Assembly: GCF_011751765.2 (NCBI RefSeq)
Contig: NZ_CP061169.1
Location: 3,286,001-3,350,000 of the forward strand
Direction of reading: 5' to 3'
DNA length: 64,000 bases
Source of the DNA: Paramicrobacterium chengjingii
Lineage (GTDB): Bacteria; Actinomycetota; Actinomycetes; Actinomycetales; Microbacteriaceae
The notes beneath the pieces were generated by a model. It was not told where the DNA came from. It ran no database searches and worked only from the letters and a program-made list of their open reading frames with translations. Shown here in pieces: positions 26,645 through 35,016 of the stretch (position 1 is the first letter of the stretch; each line of letters starts with the position of its first letter). The position numbers and the translations under genes were made by a program.

Positions 26645-27447
26645 CCATCTTCTCCTTCGCTCATTTGCGTAATCGGTACTTCACACGACCCACCGGCTGC
26701 CTGAAGTGCGATGGCGGCCAGCTCGCGAAGGCGCTTCTCGCCTCCCCTGTGCGTAGGACACGACACCACAAGTGCGACACGGTCACGCCAGGTTCGCCCG
26801 CCGAGCAGCACCGCGATCGAGTCGACGTCACGCTCGGACTCCTGCAGCGCCATGGCCCAGCCGCGCTCACGGGTAACCGCCAATTCATCAAGCAAAACCG
26901 TGCGATCGACGATCGTGCGCGGCCCAAGTCTCGCCAGGCGCATCGGTAGAAGGCTGAGCACTTGTCCGTCGTCGAGAAGCGACAGCAGCAGCTTCCCCCC
27001 AGCCATCGCGTGAGCTGGTGCAACCATGCCAATTCGGAGGCCGATGCTCGGCGTGCGCGGCGAACGGCGCCCCTCGGTGACCATCACCCGATCACCGGCA
27101 AGAACGGCGGCATGCACGTCTTCACCGGTCTTTTCACGCACGCACTCAAGAACTGGGCGATGCGCGTATCGCTCGCTCGGGGACGTCGCGCCCGGCATTC
27201 CCATGCGCATAATCGCTGACCCCGCGACGAAGCCTCGACCCGTCGACGACGGAGAGACGTATCCACGTAATTCGAGTGTGCGCAGGGTTCGGTGCGCACG
27301 CGAGCGACCGATCCCCATGTGAGCCGCAAGCTCTCCGACCGTCGTGCGATCGCGGGTGAGCACGAGATCGAGAGCGCGCAACCCGAGGTCGAGACTAGCG
27401 ATGGTGTAAGCATCGCCAGTCTCGACGCCCAGTGGATCTACGACCAT
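26635..27447 (-). CDS. IclR-family transcriptional regulator
   Basis: A 270-residue regulator with an N-terminal winged helix (about residues 15-80: LDLVLTRDRTTVGELAAHMG, then SRAHRTLRTLELRGYVS) and a C-terminal effector domain (about 90-260, MVAPAHAMAGGKLLLSLL). ATG 27447 is 7 bases from the MFS stop, so it is translated with the transporter. The likely operator is the TTCCG/CGGAA palindrome at 28906-28920, in the divergent promoter that serves this operon and the FAH operon. Confidence 0.9.
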   Translation of the reverse strand: MVVDPLGVETGDAYTIASLDLGLRALDLVLTRDRTTVGELAAHMGIGRSRAHRTLRTLELRGYVSPSSTGRGFVAGSAIMRMGMPGATSPSERYAHRPVLECVREKTGEDVHAAVLAGDRVMVTEGRRSPRTPSIGLRIGMVAPAHAMAGGKLLLSLLDDGQVLSLLPMRLARLGPRTIVDRTVLLDELAVTRERGWAMALQESERDVDSIAVLLGGRTWRDRVALVVSCPTHRGGEKRLRELAAIALQAAGGSCEVPITQMSEGEDGCL

Positions 27448-27453
27448 TGAAAG

Positions 27454-28812
27454 TCAGTCGCGATGTGAGAGGAACGCGGCCAGATCACGGTGACGGTTCT
27501 TATCAGAGATGAAGATCGTCACGATGGCCGACATGATGATGACTCCCAGGTTGACTCCCATGACCAGCCAATACGAGTTCTCACCACCCAGCTGAGCGAG
27601 CCAGGCCGCGATGTACGGAGCCGGCGCGGCAAAGATGAGCGTTGCGAAGTTGAGCGAAAGTGCCGAGCCGGTGAAGCGAGTTGCGGTGGGGAACTGCTCG
27701 GCGAAGAGCGCCGGCTGTGCGCCAAATCCGAGCTGCACACCGCCAAGCGCGACAGTCGCCGCCATAATGCTCAGCACAAGCGAACCGGAGTTCACGGCGG
27801 GGAAGAACCCGAGCGACCCGACGAACATGGCAGCACAGCCGATCCACATCACCTGCTTACGTCCGATGCGGTCACTTGTCCAGCCACCGAAGACACCGCA
27901 GAAGATGGATACAAAGTTGGCGATCATCAGTGTGGTAAAGCTGTCTGCTTCAGTGAATCCACCTTGATTGGTCATGAAAGACAGCCCGTAGATGGCAATA
28001 ATGTAGAACGTCTGAGCGAATGGCGCCCACTGCAGGATCATGCGGATGACTGTGAGCGGCTGCGTCTTCAGTACGGTGAGGCCGTTGACCTTCTTCTGGG
28101 TCGCAGCAGCCTCCTGCTGTACCTTGAACGCGCGCGTCTCTTCCAGCTGAATGCGAATGTAGAGACCAATCAGCGCGAGAAAGATCGCCGCAATGAACGG
28201 AAGGCGCCATCCCCAGGATTCAAACGCCTCTTGCGTGAGAGTTGCAGAGAGAACCGCAAGCAGAACATTCGCCAGCACCTGGCTAATGGGCGAACCGATA
28301 TTCATAAACGAGCCAAGGATGCCGCGTCGCGACCCAACCGCATGCTCCATTGTCATGAGCTGTGCTCCCGTTGCCTCACCACCGAGCGAGAAGCCTTGGA
28401 TGAAGCGCAAAAACACGAGCACTGTAGCAATGAAGATGCCCTGCCCCGTTGGCAACAGACCAATGAGCAACGATGCGATGCCCATAGCAACGAACGAGCC
28501 GAGCAGCACAGGTCGTCGGCCAAAGCGGTCGCCCAGGAATCCGCAGACCACCGCTCCGAGCGGCCGGGCGAGAAAGCCGACGAAGAACGTGGCGAACGAA
28601 GCCAGAAGTGCACCACCTTCTCCGAGTCCAGAGAAGAAAAGTGAGGGGAAGATCGTGGCTGACAGAGCGCCGTAGATGGCAAAGTCAAACCATTCGAGTG
28701 CAGAGCCTAGCGCACCGGAAGCGACGGCGCGGCGTTCTTGCCGTTTCGAGACCAGGCTCTCATTGAGCGCCTTCAGCTCTTCCGTCTCGGGCGACGTAGT
28801 TCGGTTGGACAT
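27454..28812 (-). CDS. MFS transporter, metabolite:H+ symporter (MHS) type
   Basis: A 452-residue inner-membrane permease with about 12 helices. The start of the first transmembrane block, GSALEWFDFAIYGALSATIF, is characteristic of the MHS family (ShiA/ProP/KgtP), as are FLGDRFGRRPVLL and RFIQGFSLGGEATGA. It imports an organic acid or zwitterion with protons. ATG 28812 has GGAGG 6 bases upstream; the longer frame from 28875 lacks support. First gene of the operon with the IclR and SDR genes. Confidence 0.92.
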   Translation of the reverse strand: MSNRTTSPETEELKALNESLVSKRQERRAVASGALGSALEWFDFAIYGALSATIFPSLFFSGLGEGGALLASFATFFVGFLARPLGAVVCGFLGDRFGRRPVLLGSFVAMGIASLLIGLLPTGQGIFIATVLVFLRFIQGFSLGGEATGAQLMTMEHAVGSRRGILGSFMNIGSPISQVLANVLLAVLSATLTQEAFESWGWRLPFIAAIFLALIGLYIRIQLEETRAFKVQQEAAATQKKVNGLTVLKTQPLTVIRMILQWAPFAQTFYIIAIYGLSFMTNQGGFTEADSFTTLMIANFVSIFCGVFGGWTSDRIGRKQVMWIGCAAMFVGSLGFFPAVNSGSLVLSIMAATVALGGVQLGFGAQPALFAEQFPTATRFTGSALSLNFATLIFAAPAPYIAAWLAQLGGENSYWLVMGVNLGVIIMSAIVTIFISDKNRHRDLAAFLSHRD

Positions 28813-28905
28813 AGTTGGCCTCCACAGGCGTAAAGGGGCGAGGCTCAGAAACTCGCCGTTGAGTCGATGCGACAATACCGGACAGCGGGAAAATATTGCA
28901 AGAGC

Positions 28906-28920
28906 TTCCGGTACCCGGAA
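28906..28920. promoter_or_regulatory. Putative IclR operator in divergent promoter
   Basis: TTCCG-GTACC-CGGAA is a 15-bp palindrome, and the symmetry extends outward to GAGCT/AGCTC with one bulged base. It lies in the 214-bp gap between the divergently read MFS and FAH genes, 94 bases above the former. A site of the same form, TTCC-N7-GGAA, occurs before the other IclR gene at 33044-33058. This fits an IclR-family operator; no binding data are implied. Confidence 0.5.
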
Positions 28921-29026
28921 AGCTCGTGTACCGCTACGCGGGACGGCAACCCGAAATCGAGCGTCAGACAGTTCGCCTCACACCAGACTGGTGGCACATC
29001 ATTCTGGCCACATTGAAGGAGCCTCC

Positions 29027-29869
29027 ATGAGAATCGCCTCATTCACCCTTGACGGCTCACCGCGTTGGGGAGTCGCAGACGGTGATCGCGTGCTGGCTGC
29101 GCCTGCGTCGATGCCGTCGCTCAAGCGGGCGCTTCGCGAACACGGCGTCGACGTGCTGAGACAGGCTGTCGAGCCCTATCCGACGACGGCGGTGACACTC
29201 CTTACACCCGTGCCTGACGCCGACAAGATTCTTTGCGTCGGCCTCAACTACCTCGACCACATTGCCGAGACGGGACGTGAGACGCCGACCCACCCCGTCG
29301 TGTTCGCCCGGTTCGCTGATTCACTTGTGGGAAACCACGCGTCACTCATCGCTCCTCGCGAGAGCGTCAGTTTCGATTTTGAAGGCGAACTCGCCGTCGT
29401 GATCGGGCGCACGGGCAGGCGCATCGCCGCGGAACGAGCGCACAACTACATTCTTGGGTACAGCATCCTTAATGACGGGTCGATTCGCGACTTCCAGAAG
29501 CAGACACACCAGTACACACCCGGTAAAAACTTCGATGCGTCCGGGGCATTCGGACCCGTTATCGTCACGCCAGACGAGATTGGAGAGCTCGCGGGCCACC
29601 GCATCACCACAACTCTCAACGATGACGTGGTGCAGCAATCCGATCTTGGTCAGCTGTGCTTCGACGTTCCCGAACTCATCGCCCGCATCTCTACCTGGAC
29701 AACCCTTCGACCGGGTGATGTCATCGCCACGGGCACACCGGGCGGCATTGGCGCTGCCCGCGACCCTCAACTATGGATGTTTCCGGGAGACCGAATCGAA
29801 GTGTCGATCGATGGCATCGGCACCTTATCGAACCCCGTCGTCGAAGACGACGATCAGATCGCTGTGTGA
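29027..29869 (+). CDS. Fumarylacetoacetate hydrolase family protein
   Basis: A 280-residue FAH-fold hydrolase or isomerase. The metal site is visible: E/E in FDFEGELAVVIG and D in NDGSIRDFQ, after CVGLNYLDHIAE. The family cleaves C-C bonds of 2,4-dioxo acids or decarboxylates and hydrates related compounds, for example the diketo-deoxy acid of oxidative fucose degradation. ATG 29027 follows GAAGGAG by 5 bases. A longer open frame from 28676 overlaps the divergent MFS gene and is not real. First gene of a four-gene plus operon. Confidence 0.9.
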   Translation: MRIASFTLDGSPRWGVADGDRVLAAPASMPSLKRALREHGVDVLRQAVEPYPTTAVTLLTPVPDADKILCVGLNYLDHIAETGRETPTHPVVFARFADSLVGNHASLIAPRESVSFDFEGELAVVIGRTGRRIAAERAHNYILGYSILNDGSIRDFQKQTHQYTPGKNFDASGAFGPVIVTPDEIGELAGHRITTTLNDDVVQQSDLGQLCFDVPELIARISTWTTLRPGDVIATGTPGGIGAARDPQLWMFPGDRIEVSIDGIGTLSNPVVEDDDQIAV

Positions 29870-29881
29870 AAGGAGCGAACA

Positions 29882-30316
29882 ATGACAGATCAGACTAATC
29901 TCAAGACTCTCAAGGTGAACCGCAAGGCGGACCTTGTCGAGGCACCAGGCCAGACACCAAAGGCCATTCGCATTTCGGGGGTGAGCGTTGAGAACTCCGA
30001 GGTTGAGAACCTCTGGTTTGGTCGCGTTCACACGGGACCTGGCGAGATCTCAGCGGCCCACCACCACGGTGAAGCCGAAACTGGCGGACACGTGCTGAAG
30101 GGCCGAGGGTTCATCCGATATGGCGAACGCTACGAGACGATCGTCTACCTGGAGGAAGGTGACTTCGTGTACGTGCCGCCTTTCGTGCCACACATCGAGG
30201 GCAACGCGTCGAAGACACAGGAACTCGTCTGGCTCACTACGCGCACGCCGGAAAATATCGTCGTGAATCTCGAAAACGAGGACATTGCCGATATCGCCAT
30301 TGATTACCGGGACTGA
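29882..30316 (+). CDS. Single-domain cupin protein
   Basis: A 144-residue cupin. The metal motif HHHGEAETGGHVLKG (H, H, H/E) and the second motif YVPPFVPHIEGN give a full set of likely metal ligands. ATG 29882 has AAAGGAG 6 bases before it. Small cupins in catabolic operons act as isomerases, lactone or sugar-acid enzymes, or dioxygenases; none can be chosen here. It sits between the FAH hydrolase and an SDR. Confidence 0.85.
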   Translation: MTDQTNLKTLKVNRKADLVEAPGQTPKAIRISGVSVENSEVENLWFGRVHTGPGEISAAHHHGEAETGGHVLKGRGFIRYGERYETIVYLEEGDFVYVPPFVPHIEGNASKTQELVWLTTRTPENIVVNLENEDIADIAIDYRD

Positions 30317-30320
30317 GCAC

Positions 30321-31097
30321 ATGCCACGCATAGCGTTCATCGCTGGAGGCACAAGCGGCATCGGGCGCGCGACCGCTGAGCGGCTCGTTCGAGACGGCTG
30401 GGCGGTCGCGATCGGAGGAAGAGACCACGATCGTGGCCGCTCCGTCGTCTCCGAAGTCGAAGCGGTATCGGCGGATTCAGCACTATTAGCAGTTTCACTT
30501 GACACTCGAGACGATGAATCTGTTTCCTCCGCTGTGGCTGACGTCATTGCCAGATACGGTGCGCTCGACGCGGTCGTTAATTGTGTCGGGGCAGCGCCAT
30601 CCGGCACCTTTGACCAGATCAGCACCGCTGAGTGGGCTTCCGCGATAGATTCGAAGGCCATCGGCGCTGTGCGCGTGATGCAAGCTGCGTTGCCTCATCT
30701 GCGTGCCTCGTCGGCTGGACGCATCGTGAACGTCGCGGGCACGGCGGGTAAAGAACCCGGAGCAGCCATGGCCGTAGCGGGCGCAGCAAACAGCGCCATG
30801 CTTGCTCTGACGCGAGCCGCGGCAACTCAACTGGCTCCGGAGGGAATCACCGTCAACGCGGTAGCGCCGGGGCCGACGCAGACCGGTCGCTGGGACTCGC
30901 TCGTCGCAGCTGCCAGCGAGCGTGACCACCTCACTGTGGCCGAGGCCGACGAGAAGCTGCGTTCCGGGATGCCCACGAAGCGACCAACCGATCCCGACGA
31001 GGTCGCTGCTCTTATCGCTTTCCTTCTCTCGCCTGAGGCGGGTCACATTATGGGAGCCGCCATCCCCGTCGATGGCGGCCAATCGAAAGGATACTGA
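30321..31097 (+). CDS. SDR-fold protein lacking the usual catalytic Tyr/Lys
   Basis: A 258-residue SDR with intact dinucleotide motif AGGTSGIGRA (residues 8-17), NCVGAAPSG and a VNAVAPGPTQTGRW cofactor tail. Where classical SDRs have a Ser and YxxxK, it reads VNVAGTAG and GAAMAVAGAANSAML, so Tyr and Lys are missing and Ser is Ala or Thr. It may be a non-classical or inactive oxidoreductase, or use another base. ATG 30321 is 4 bases after the cupin stop. Confidence 0.82.
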   Translation: MPRIAFIAGGTSGIGRATAERLVRDGWAVAIGGRDHDRGRSVVSEVEAVSADSALLAVSLDTRDDESVSSAVADVIARYGALDAVVNCVGAAPSGTFDQISTAEWASAIDSKAIGAVRVMQAALPHLRASSAGRIVNVAGTAGKEPGAAMAVAGAANSAMLALTRAAATQLAPEGITVNAVAPGPTQTGRWDSLVAAASERDHLTVAEADEKLRSGMPTKRPTDPDEVAALIAFLLSPEAGHIMGAAIPVDGGQSKGY

Positions 31098-31888
31098 TGA
31101 CAGAGCTCATCATTGGCCTCGGCCCGATTGGTGCCGCAGTCGGCGAACGATTGCTCGCGCGACACCGAGACGTGGCAGGCTTTGAGATTGACAACAGCCG
31201 TGCGCAAGCTTTGGCCGACGAGACCGGAATGGCCGTCGCATCCACACCCCACGAGGTGCCTTGGAGAACTGTCGATGCAGTGTACATCGCTGTGCGTTTG
31301 GCGGATCAGCTTGAGAAGGTACTCGCGATGCTCCGGGAGCACGCGATGGAACGACTAACAATCGTCGTGCTCACAACACTTGCTCCAAGCGATGCCGCCA
31401 AAATTCTCTCGTCAACACCCACGTCATGGCGCGTGTTCGAAGCCCCACTCTCTGGAGGGCCTCAGGGCGCACGCGACGGGTCAATGTCACTCATGCTTGC
31501 AGGGCCCGAGCCGTCGGATACCGACCTCTCTCGGTTTGACGACATGGCCGAACGGCTCTTTTGGACTTCTCGCTACGGGCAGCCATCGCTGCTCAAGCTC
31601 TTGAACAATACGCTTGGCGCATATAACGCTCTGGCAACCGCGGCGATGCTGGATCTGGCGGTCGAGCATGATGTCTCTGCGCAACAGTTCCTCGACGTTG
31701 TGAACGCCTCGAGCGGACAGAGTTGGATGAGCACGAATTTCGACAATTTCCACTACCCAATGCTGTTCAAGGACGCCGGGCTGTTGATCGGCGACATCGG
31801 GAAGACACCCACAATCGCACTTGGTGATCGTCCAGCACACGAAGCCACCATCGAGCACGCACGTCTTACCGCTTTCGGAAGCCACTAG
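31097..31888 (+). CDS. 3-hydroxyisobutyrate dehydrogenase-like NAD(P) oxidoreductase
   Basis: A 263-residue beta-hydroxyacid dehydrogenase family protein, a little shorter than the usual 290-300. It shows N-terminal IIGLGPIGAAVG, the substrate signature FEAPLSGGPQGARDG, and catalytic Lys in LLKLLNNTLGAYN. It would oxidise a beta-hydroxy acid (or reduce a semialdehyde) in the cytoplasm. ATG 31097 follows AAAGGATACTG, sharing one base with the SDR stop. Last gene of the FAH operon; it converges with the SDR gene at 31890. Confidence 0.87.
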   Translation: MTELIIGLGPIGAAVGERLLARHRDVAGFEIDNSRAQALADETGMAVASTPHEVPWRTVDAVYIAVRLADQLEKVLAMLREHAMERLTIVVLTTLAPSDAAKILSSTPTSWRVFEAPLSGGPQGARDGSMSLMLAGPEPSDTDLSRFDDMAERLFWTSRYGQPSLLKLLNNTLGAYNALATAAMLDLAVEHDVSAQQFLDVVNASSGQSWMSTNFDNFHYPMLFKDAGLLIGDIGKTPTIALGDRPAHEATIEHARLTAFGSH

Positions 31889-31889
31889 A

Positions 31890-32609
31890 TCAGGGCATCG
31901 TATCTCCACCGTTGGGTGAGAACGTCTGCCCCGTGTAAAAGCTGCCACCATCGCTCAGCAGAAACTGGATGGTCGCATTGACGTCCCGCTCCGTACTGAA
32001 TCGCCCGAGCGGAATCGTCGAGAGCTGCTTGTCGAGATGCTCTTTGGGCATCTTCTTCACTCGTTCAGTGAGAACAACGACGGGCGCGATCGCATTTACC
32101 GTCACTTGTGCAGGGCCAAACTCAGTGGCGAGTGCCCGAGTCAAGCCAACGACTCCCGCCTTTGCCGCTGCGTACGCAGCGTCGTTATTCACGCCTCTCA
32201 CGCCGAAAATCGAGCTGGTATTGATGACCCGCCCTCCGCCGGCTTCACGCATCCGAGGCATCACCGCTCGACACAGGTAGAAGGCCGATGAGAGGTTCGC
32301 TTCGACAAGGTGGTGCCAGTCGTTGTCGGTGATGTCTTCAAGGGGCTTGAGACGGTTATCCCCAGCGAGATTCACTAGTCCGTGGGGAACTCCGTGCGCA
32401 TCCATGGCCTGCTCGACGGCTCGGTCGACTTCGCTGCTTTGCGTGACATCGGCATGAAACGCGGTCACTCCCGGGAAGCGATCCCGCAGCCGTTCGCTGG
32501 ACTCAACGGACGCATCGATTCCTGTGACGACGTATCCATCCTCACGCAGATCACCAACAAGGGCGGAACCAATGCCGCCTCCGGCCCCGGTGACGATGAC
32601 ATGTTTCAT
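31890..32609 (-). CDS. Short-chain dehydrogenase/reductase
   Basis: A 239-residue classical SDR: TGAGGGIGSAL cofactor motif, NLAGDN, Ser of INTSSIFG, and YxxxK in AAYAAAKAG. ATG 32609 is chosen because it overlaps the upstream stop as ATGA; ATG 32618 would add three residues. It forms a two-gene minus unit with the NIPSNAP gene. Substrate unknown. Confidence 0.9.
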   Translation of the reverse strand: MKHVIVTGAGGGIGSALVGDLREDGYVVTGIDASVESSERLRDRFPGVTAFHADVTQSSEVDRAVEQAMDAHGVPHGLVNLAGDNRLKPLEDITDNDWHHLVEANLSSAFYLCRAVMPRMREAGGGRVINTSSIFGVRGVNNDAAYAAAKAGVVGLTRALATEFGPAQVTVNAIAPVVVLTERVKKMPKEHLDKQLSTIPLGRFSTERDVNATIQFLLSDGGSFYTGQTFSPNGGDTMP

Positions 32610-32974
32610 CGCTGCCATGTGAACGCCGTGCCAAAGTCATCGCACTCAACAGGGAGACTACGAATTGGTGAGAAGCTGGTCGGCTTGTAGATGGTGTTCT
32701 CCATCGATTTGATCATCGGTCTGATAATTTCGAGGCACCGTTGCCATTCGGGTTCGGCAGCCACCTCGGCGCGCCGCCGGTCACGGTCGTCGAGGCTGTC
32801 ATACGCCCACAGATGCATCACTTGGTTGAGTGTTCCTATTTCACTGACGAAGTAGCCCAAAAAACCTCGTTGGATGCGACGCTGAACGGGCAAACCGATG
32901 TTCTCGTAGGCATCGAGGAAATCGGCGAGCTTAACGCCGGTGTGGAGTATGTACGTGCGCTGCTCAATGAACAT
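32606..32974 (-). CDS. NIPSNAP family protein
   Basis: A 122-residue dimeric alpha/beta-barrel protein of the NIPSNAP family (starts MFIEQRTYILHTG, ends with a VMHLWAYDSLDDRDRRRAEV-type segment). ATG 32974 has GGGAGA about 6 bases upstream. These small proteins accompany catabolic oxidoreductases; some related ferredoxin-like-fold proteins are mutases or monooxygenases. The function here is not assignable. Its promoter shares the short gap 32975-33067 with the divergent IclR gene. Confidence 0.82.
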   Translation of the reverse strand: MFIEQRTYILHTGVKLADFLDAYENIGLPVQRRIQRGFLGYFVSEIGTLNQVMHLWAYDSLDDRDRRRAEVAAEPEWQRCLEIIRPMIKSMENTIYKPTSFSPIRSLPVECDDFGTAFTWQR

Positions 32975-33043
32975 AGATTGTCTCCCAGTATTGTTTATCA
33001 ACACCGAGCATAGTTTCGTACACAGGAAAACTTCAATGTAAGA

Positions 33044-33058
33044 TTCCTATTAGCGGAA
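33044..33058. promoter_or_regulatory. Putative IclR operator
   Basis: TTCC-TATTAGC-GGAA, spaced like the site at 28906-28920. It lies between the NIPSNAP/SDR unit and the IclR gene it precedes, consistent with autoregulation and control of both units. The GGAA half overlaps the ribosome-binding region of the IclR gene (GGAAAGG), so part of the match may be coincidental. Confidence 0.35.
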
Positions 33059-33067
33059 AGGTAACGA

Positions 33068-33829
33068 ATGGCAGAAACGCTGCAGTCGGTCACACACGCG
33101 CTGCGCGCACTCAAACTGCTGCGGCGCTCCCCGTCGATGGGCGTGAGCGATTTGGCGTCCGAACTTGGAGTCGGAGTATCGACGGCGCACCGCTTGCTCG
33201 CCACCCTCGTGAACGAGGGATTCGTGCGTCAGAGCTTGGGCCGCAAGTACGAACTGGGTAGCGAGATGCTCGGCACGTCTTCTGCGATCGAGCACTGCGC
33301 CGAGGTTTCCGCTCCGGTCATGCGGCGACTGAGGGATGCCTCAGGAGAGACGGTGCACCTGTCGATTGTGCGCGGCACCGAGACCTTCTTCCTCAGCGCC
33401 GTCGAGTCGAATGCAGCAGTGCGCGTCATGACGCGTGTGGGCGAGAAGCCGCCAGCGCACTCGACCGCAGCGGGCAAGGCGCTGCTCGCAAGCCTGAGCC
33501 GTTCACGCTTCGAGGAGCTCTATTCTGCACCGAACCTGGCTCGGAAGACAGAGCACACAATCGAAGACCGTGCTCTGCTCTGGACGGAGCTACAGCACGT
33601 CGCCGAATCTGGTTTCGCCACGAACCGAGCCGAATCAGAGATTGATATGTGCGCGATCGCGGTCGCGCTCCGCCGACCAGAAGGGAACCCCGTCTGCGCA
33701 CTTTCGCTTGCCGCGCCGCTCTCGCGAATAAACCCGACTCGCCAGGAGGATGTCACTGACGATGAAGCGCGGTTGCTTGAGCATCTCCGAGCCTCCGCCG
33801 CAGAAATCGAAGAACTCCTGGCGTATTGA
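33068..33829 (+). CDS. IclR-family transcriptional regulator
   Basis: A 253-residue regulator with a winged helix at about residues 5-65 (LRALKLLRRSPSMGVSDLAS, VGVSTAHRLLATLVNEGFV) and a C-terminal effector domain (PPAHSTAAGKALLASLS). ATG 33068 follows AAAGG by 6 bases. It is divergent from the NIPSNAP/SDR unit and probably controls it. It is distinct from the IclR protein at 26635-27447. Confidence 0.9.
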   Translation: MAETLQSVTHALRALKLLRRSPSMGVSDLASELGVGVSTAHRLLATLVNEGFVRQSLGRKYELGSEMLGTSSAIEHCAEVSAPVMRRLRDASGETVHLSIVRGTETFFLSAVESNAAVRVMTRVGEKPPAHSTAAGKALLASLSRSRFEELYSAPNLARKTEHTIEDRALLWTELQHVAESGFATNRAESEIDMCAIAVALRRPEGNPVCALSLAAPLSRINPTRQEDVTDDEARLLEHLRASAAEIEELLAY

Positions 33830-33844
33830 CCCTCGAGATACTCC

Positions 33845-33892
33845 CTCGGCATTGCCGAGATCCTCGCACGTCGGCCCTATTCACAATAGGGC
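33845..33892 (+). terminator. Tandem hairpins between the IclR and LysR genes
   Basis: Two perfect inverted repeats follow the IclR stop: CTCGGC-ATT-GCCGAG (33845-33859) and GCCCTATT-CAC-AATAGGGC (33874-33892). Neither is followed by a clear T-run. They may end IclR transcription; the second, with its T/A-centred symmetry, could instead be a site for the LysR protein encoded 94 bases downstream. Confidence 0.45.
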
Positions 33893-33985
33893 TTCGCAGC
33901 AGATGCACTGGGTAACGGCGGTTCGTAGATCCCGCGCATGGAGAAGCGGGTCACATACGTTGGGGCAAAAGCATAAGATCTGCTC

Positions 33986-34876
33986 ATGGCTATTTCAACC
34001 CGACAGCTCGAGTACTTTCTGGTGACGGCCGAGCTGGGCACCATGACAGCGGCCGCCGCCGAGCTATTCGTGTCGCAGTCGGCGATCTCGCTCTCCATTA
34101 GCCAACTCGAAGCCGATCTCGGCATTGATCTATTCGTGCGTTCGAACCCGCGTCAGCTACATCTCTCGGTGGCGGGGCAGGAACTGCTCGCCGATGCCCG
34201 GCGGTTGCTCTCGGATTTTCGCGAGCTGGAAGACAATGCTCAAGCTCAGGGCTCGGTCGAGCGAGGGCGCCTATTTATCGGTTGGTACCAGACTCTCGGG
34301 CCGAGGCTTCTTCCCGGGGTGATCGAGGCATTTGAGAAGCGCTACCCCGACGTCACCGTGCACATCACTGAGGGCGGAACAACCGAGCTCTGCGCTGCTC
34401 TGCATCAGGGCTCGATCGAGCTCGCCGTTCTGTACGACCTCGATATCGATCAGTCGCTCGACACGATCAGTCTGATGGAAGCGCGCCCCTACGTGCTGGT
34501 CTCTCCCGATCACGAACTCGCGCAGCTCGATACCATTTCCATGGCGGATCTCGCGCCACATGACATGATTCTCTACGCCCCACCGGGAGAGTATTACCTC
34601 TCGCTGCTGAAATCTCATGGGGTGAACCCGCGAGTCAAGTACCGCTTCAACAATTACGAGACTGTTCGTTCGTTCACCGCACGTGGGCTCGGCTATTCAG
34701 TGCTTCATCAGCGCCAACCCGTGAACGCAAGCTACGAGGGACGCGAGCTGACGCTTCGCGAGTTCAGCGACGACGTGCCCAATCTCGGTATCTTCCTCGC
34801 CACACGGCACCTGGCCCGGCTCACCAGACGCGCCCAGGCGTTCATCGAGCAAACGAAAGCCGAGTTCCGCGACTAG
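33986..34876 (+). CDS. LysR-family transcriptional regulator
   Basis: A 296-residue LysR-type regulator with an N-terminal HTH (TRQLEYFLVTAELGTMTAAA, then SQSAISLSISQLEADLGIDL) and a periplasmic-binding-like effector domain from about residue 90 (GRLFIGWYQTLGPRLLPGVI). It probably controls the oxidoreductase/amidohydrolase operon that follows on the same strand; the palindrome at 34938-34950 is a candidate site. Confidence 0.9.
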   Translation: MAISTRQLEYFLVTAELGTMTAAAAELFVSQSAISLSISQLEADLGIDLFVRSNPRQLHLSVAGQELLADARRLLSDFRELEDNAQAQGSVERGRLFIGWYQTLGPRLLPGVIEAFEKRYPDVTVHITEGGTTELCAALHQGSIELAVLYDLDIDQSLDTISLMEARPYVLVSPDHELAQLDTISMADLAPHDMILYAPPGEYYLSLLKSHGVNPRVKYRFNNYETVRSFTARGLGYSVLHQRQPVNASYEGRELTLREFSDDVPNLGIFLATRHLARLTRRAQAFIEQTKAEFRD

Positions 34877-34937
34877 CGAGTCGATGTCCGAACAGACAGG
34901 AGAAGGATTCTCTCCGTGTCATAAATTTTACTCATTG

Positions 34938-34950
34938 GTTCTCTAAGAAC
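34938..34950. promoter_or_regulatory. Palindrome in the promoter of the ene-reductase operon
   Basis: GTTCT-CTA-AGAAC is a perfect 5-3-5 palindrome in the AT-rich 140-bp gap between the LysR gene and the operon starting at 35017. Its position about 70 bases before the start fits an operator. The regulator is not proven; the LysR gene next to it is the natural candidate. Confidence 0.4.
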
Positions 34951-35016
34951 TATCTACTTGTCTTGGAACATGTAGCGCCTCAGGATGGATTTCAGAATCA
35001 CGAAACTGAGGTAGCA

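Noticed and set aside
27490..28644. A 384-codon open frame on the plus strand
   Set aside because: It is fully antisense to the MFS gene, very rich in Arg/His/Glu as expected of a shadow frame in GC-rich DNA, and has no domain or ribosome site.
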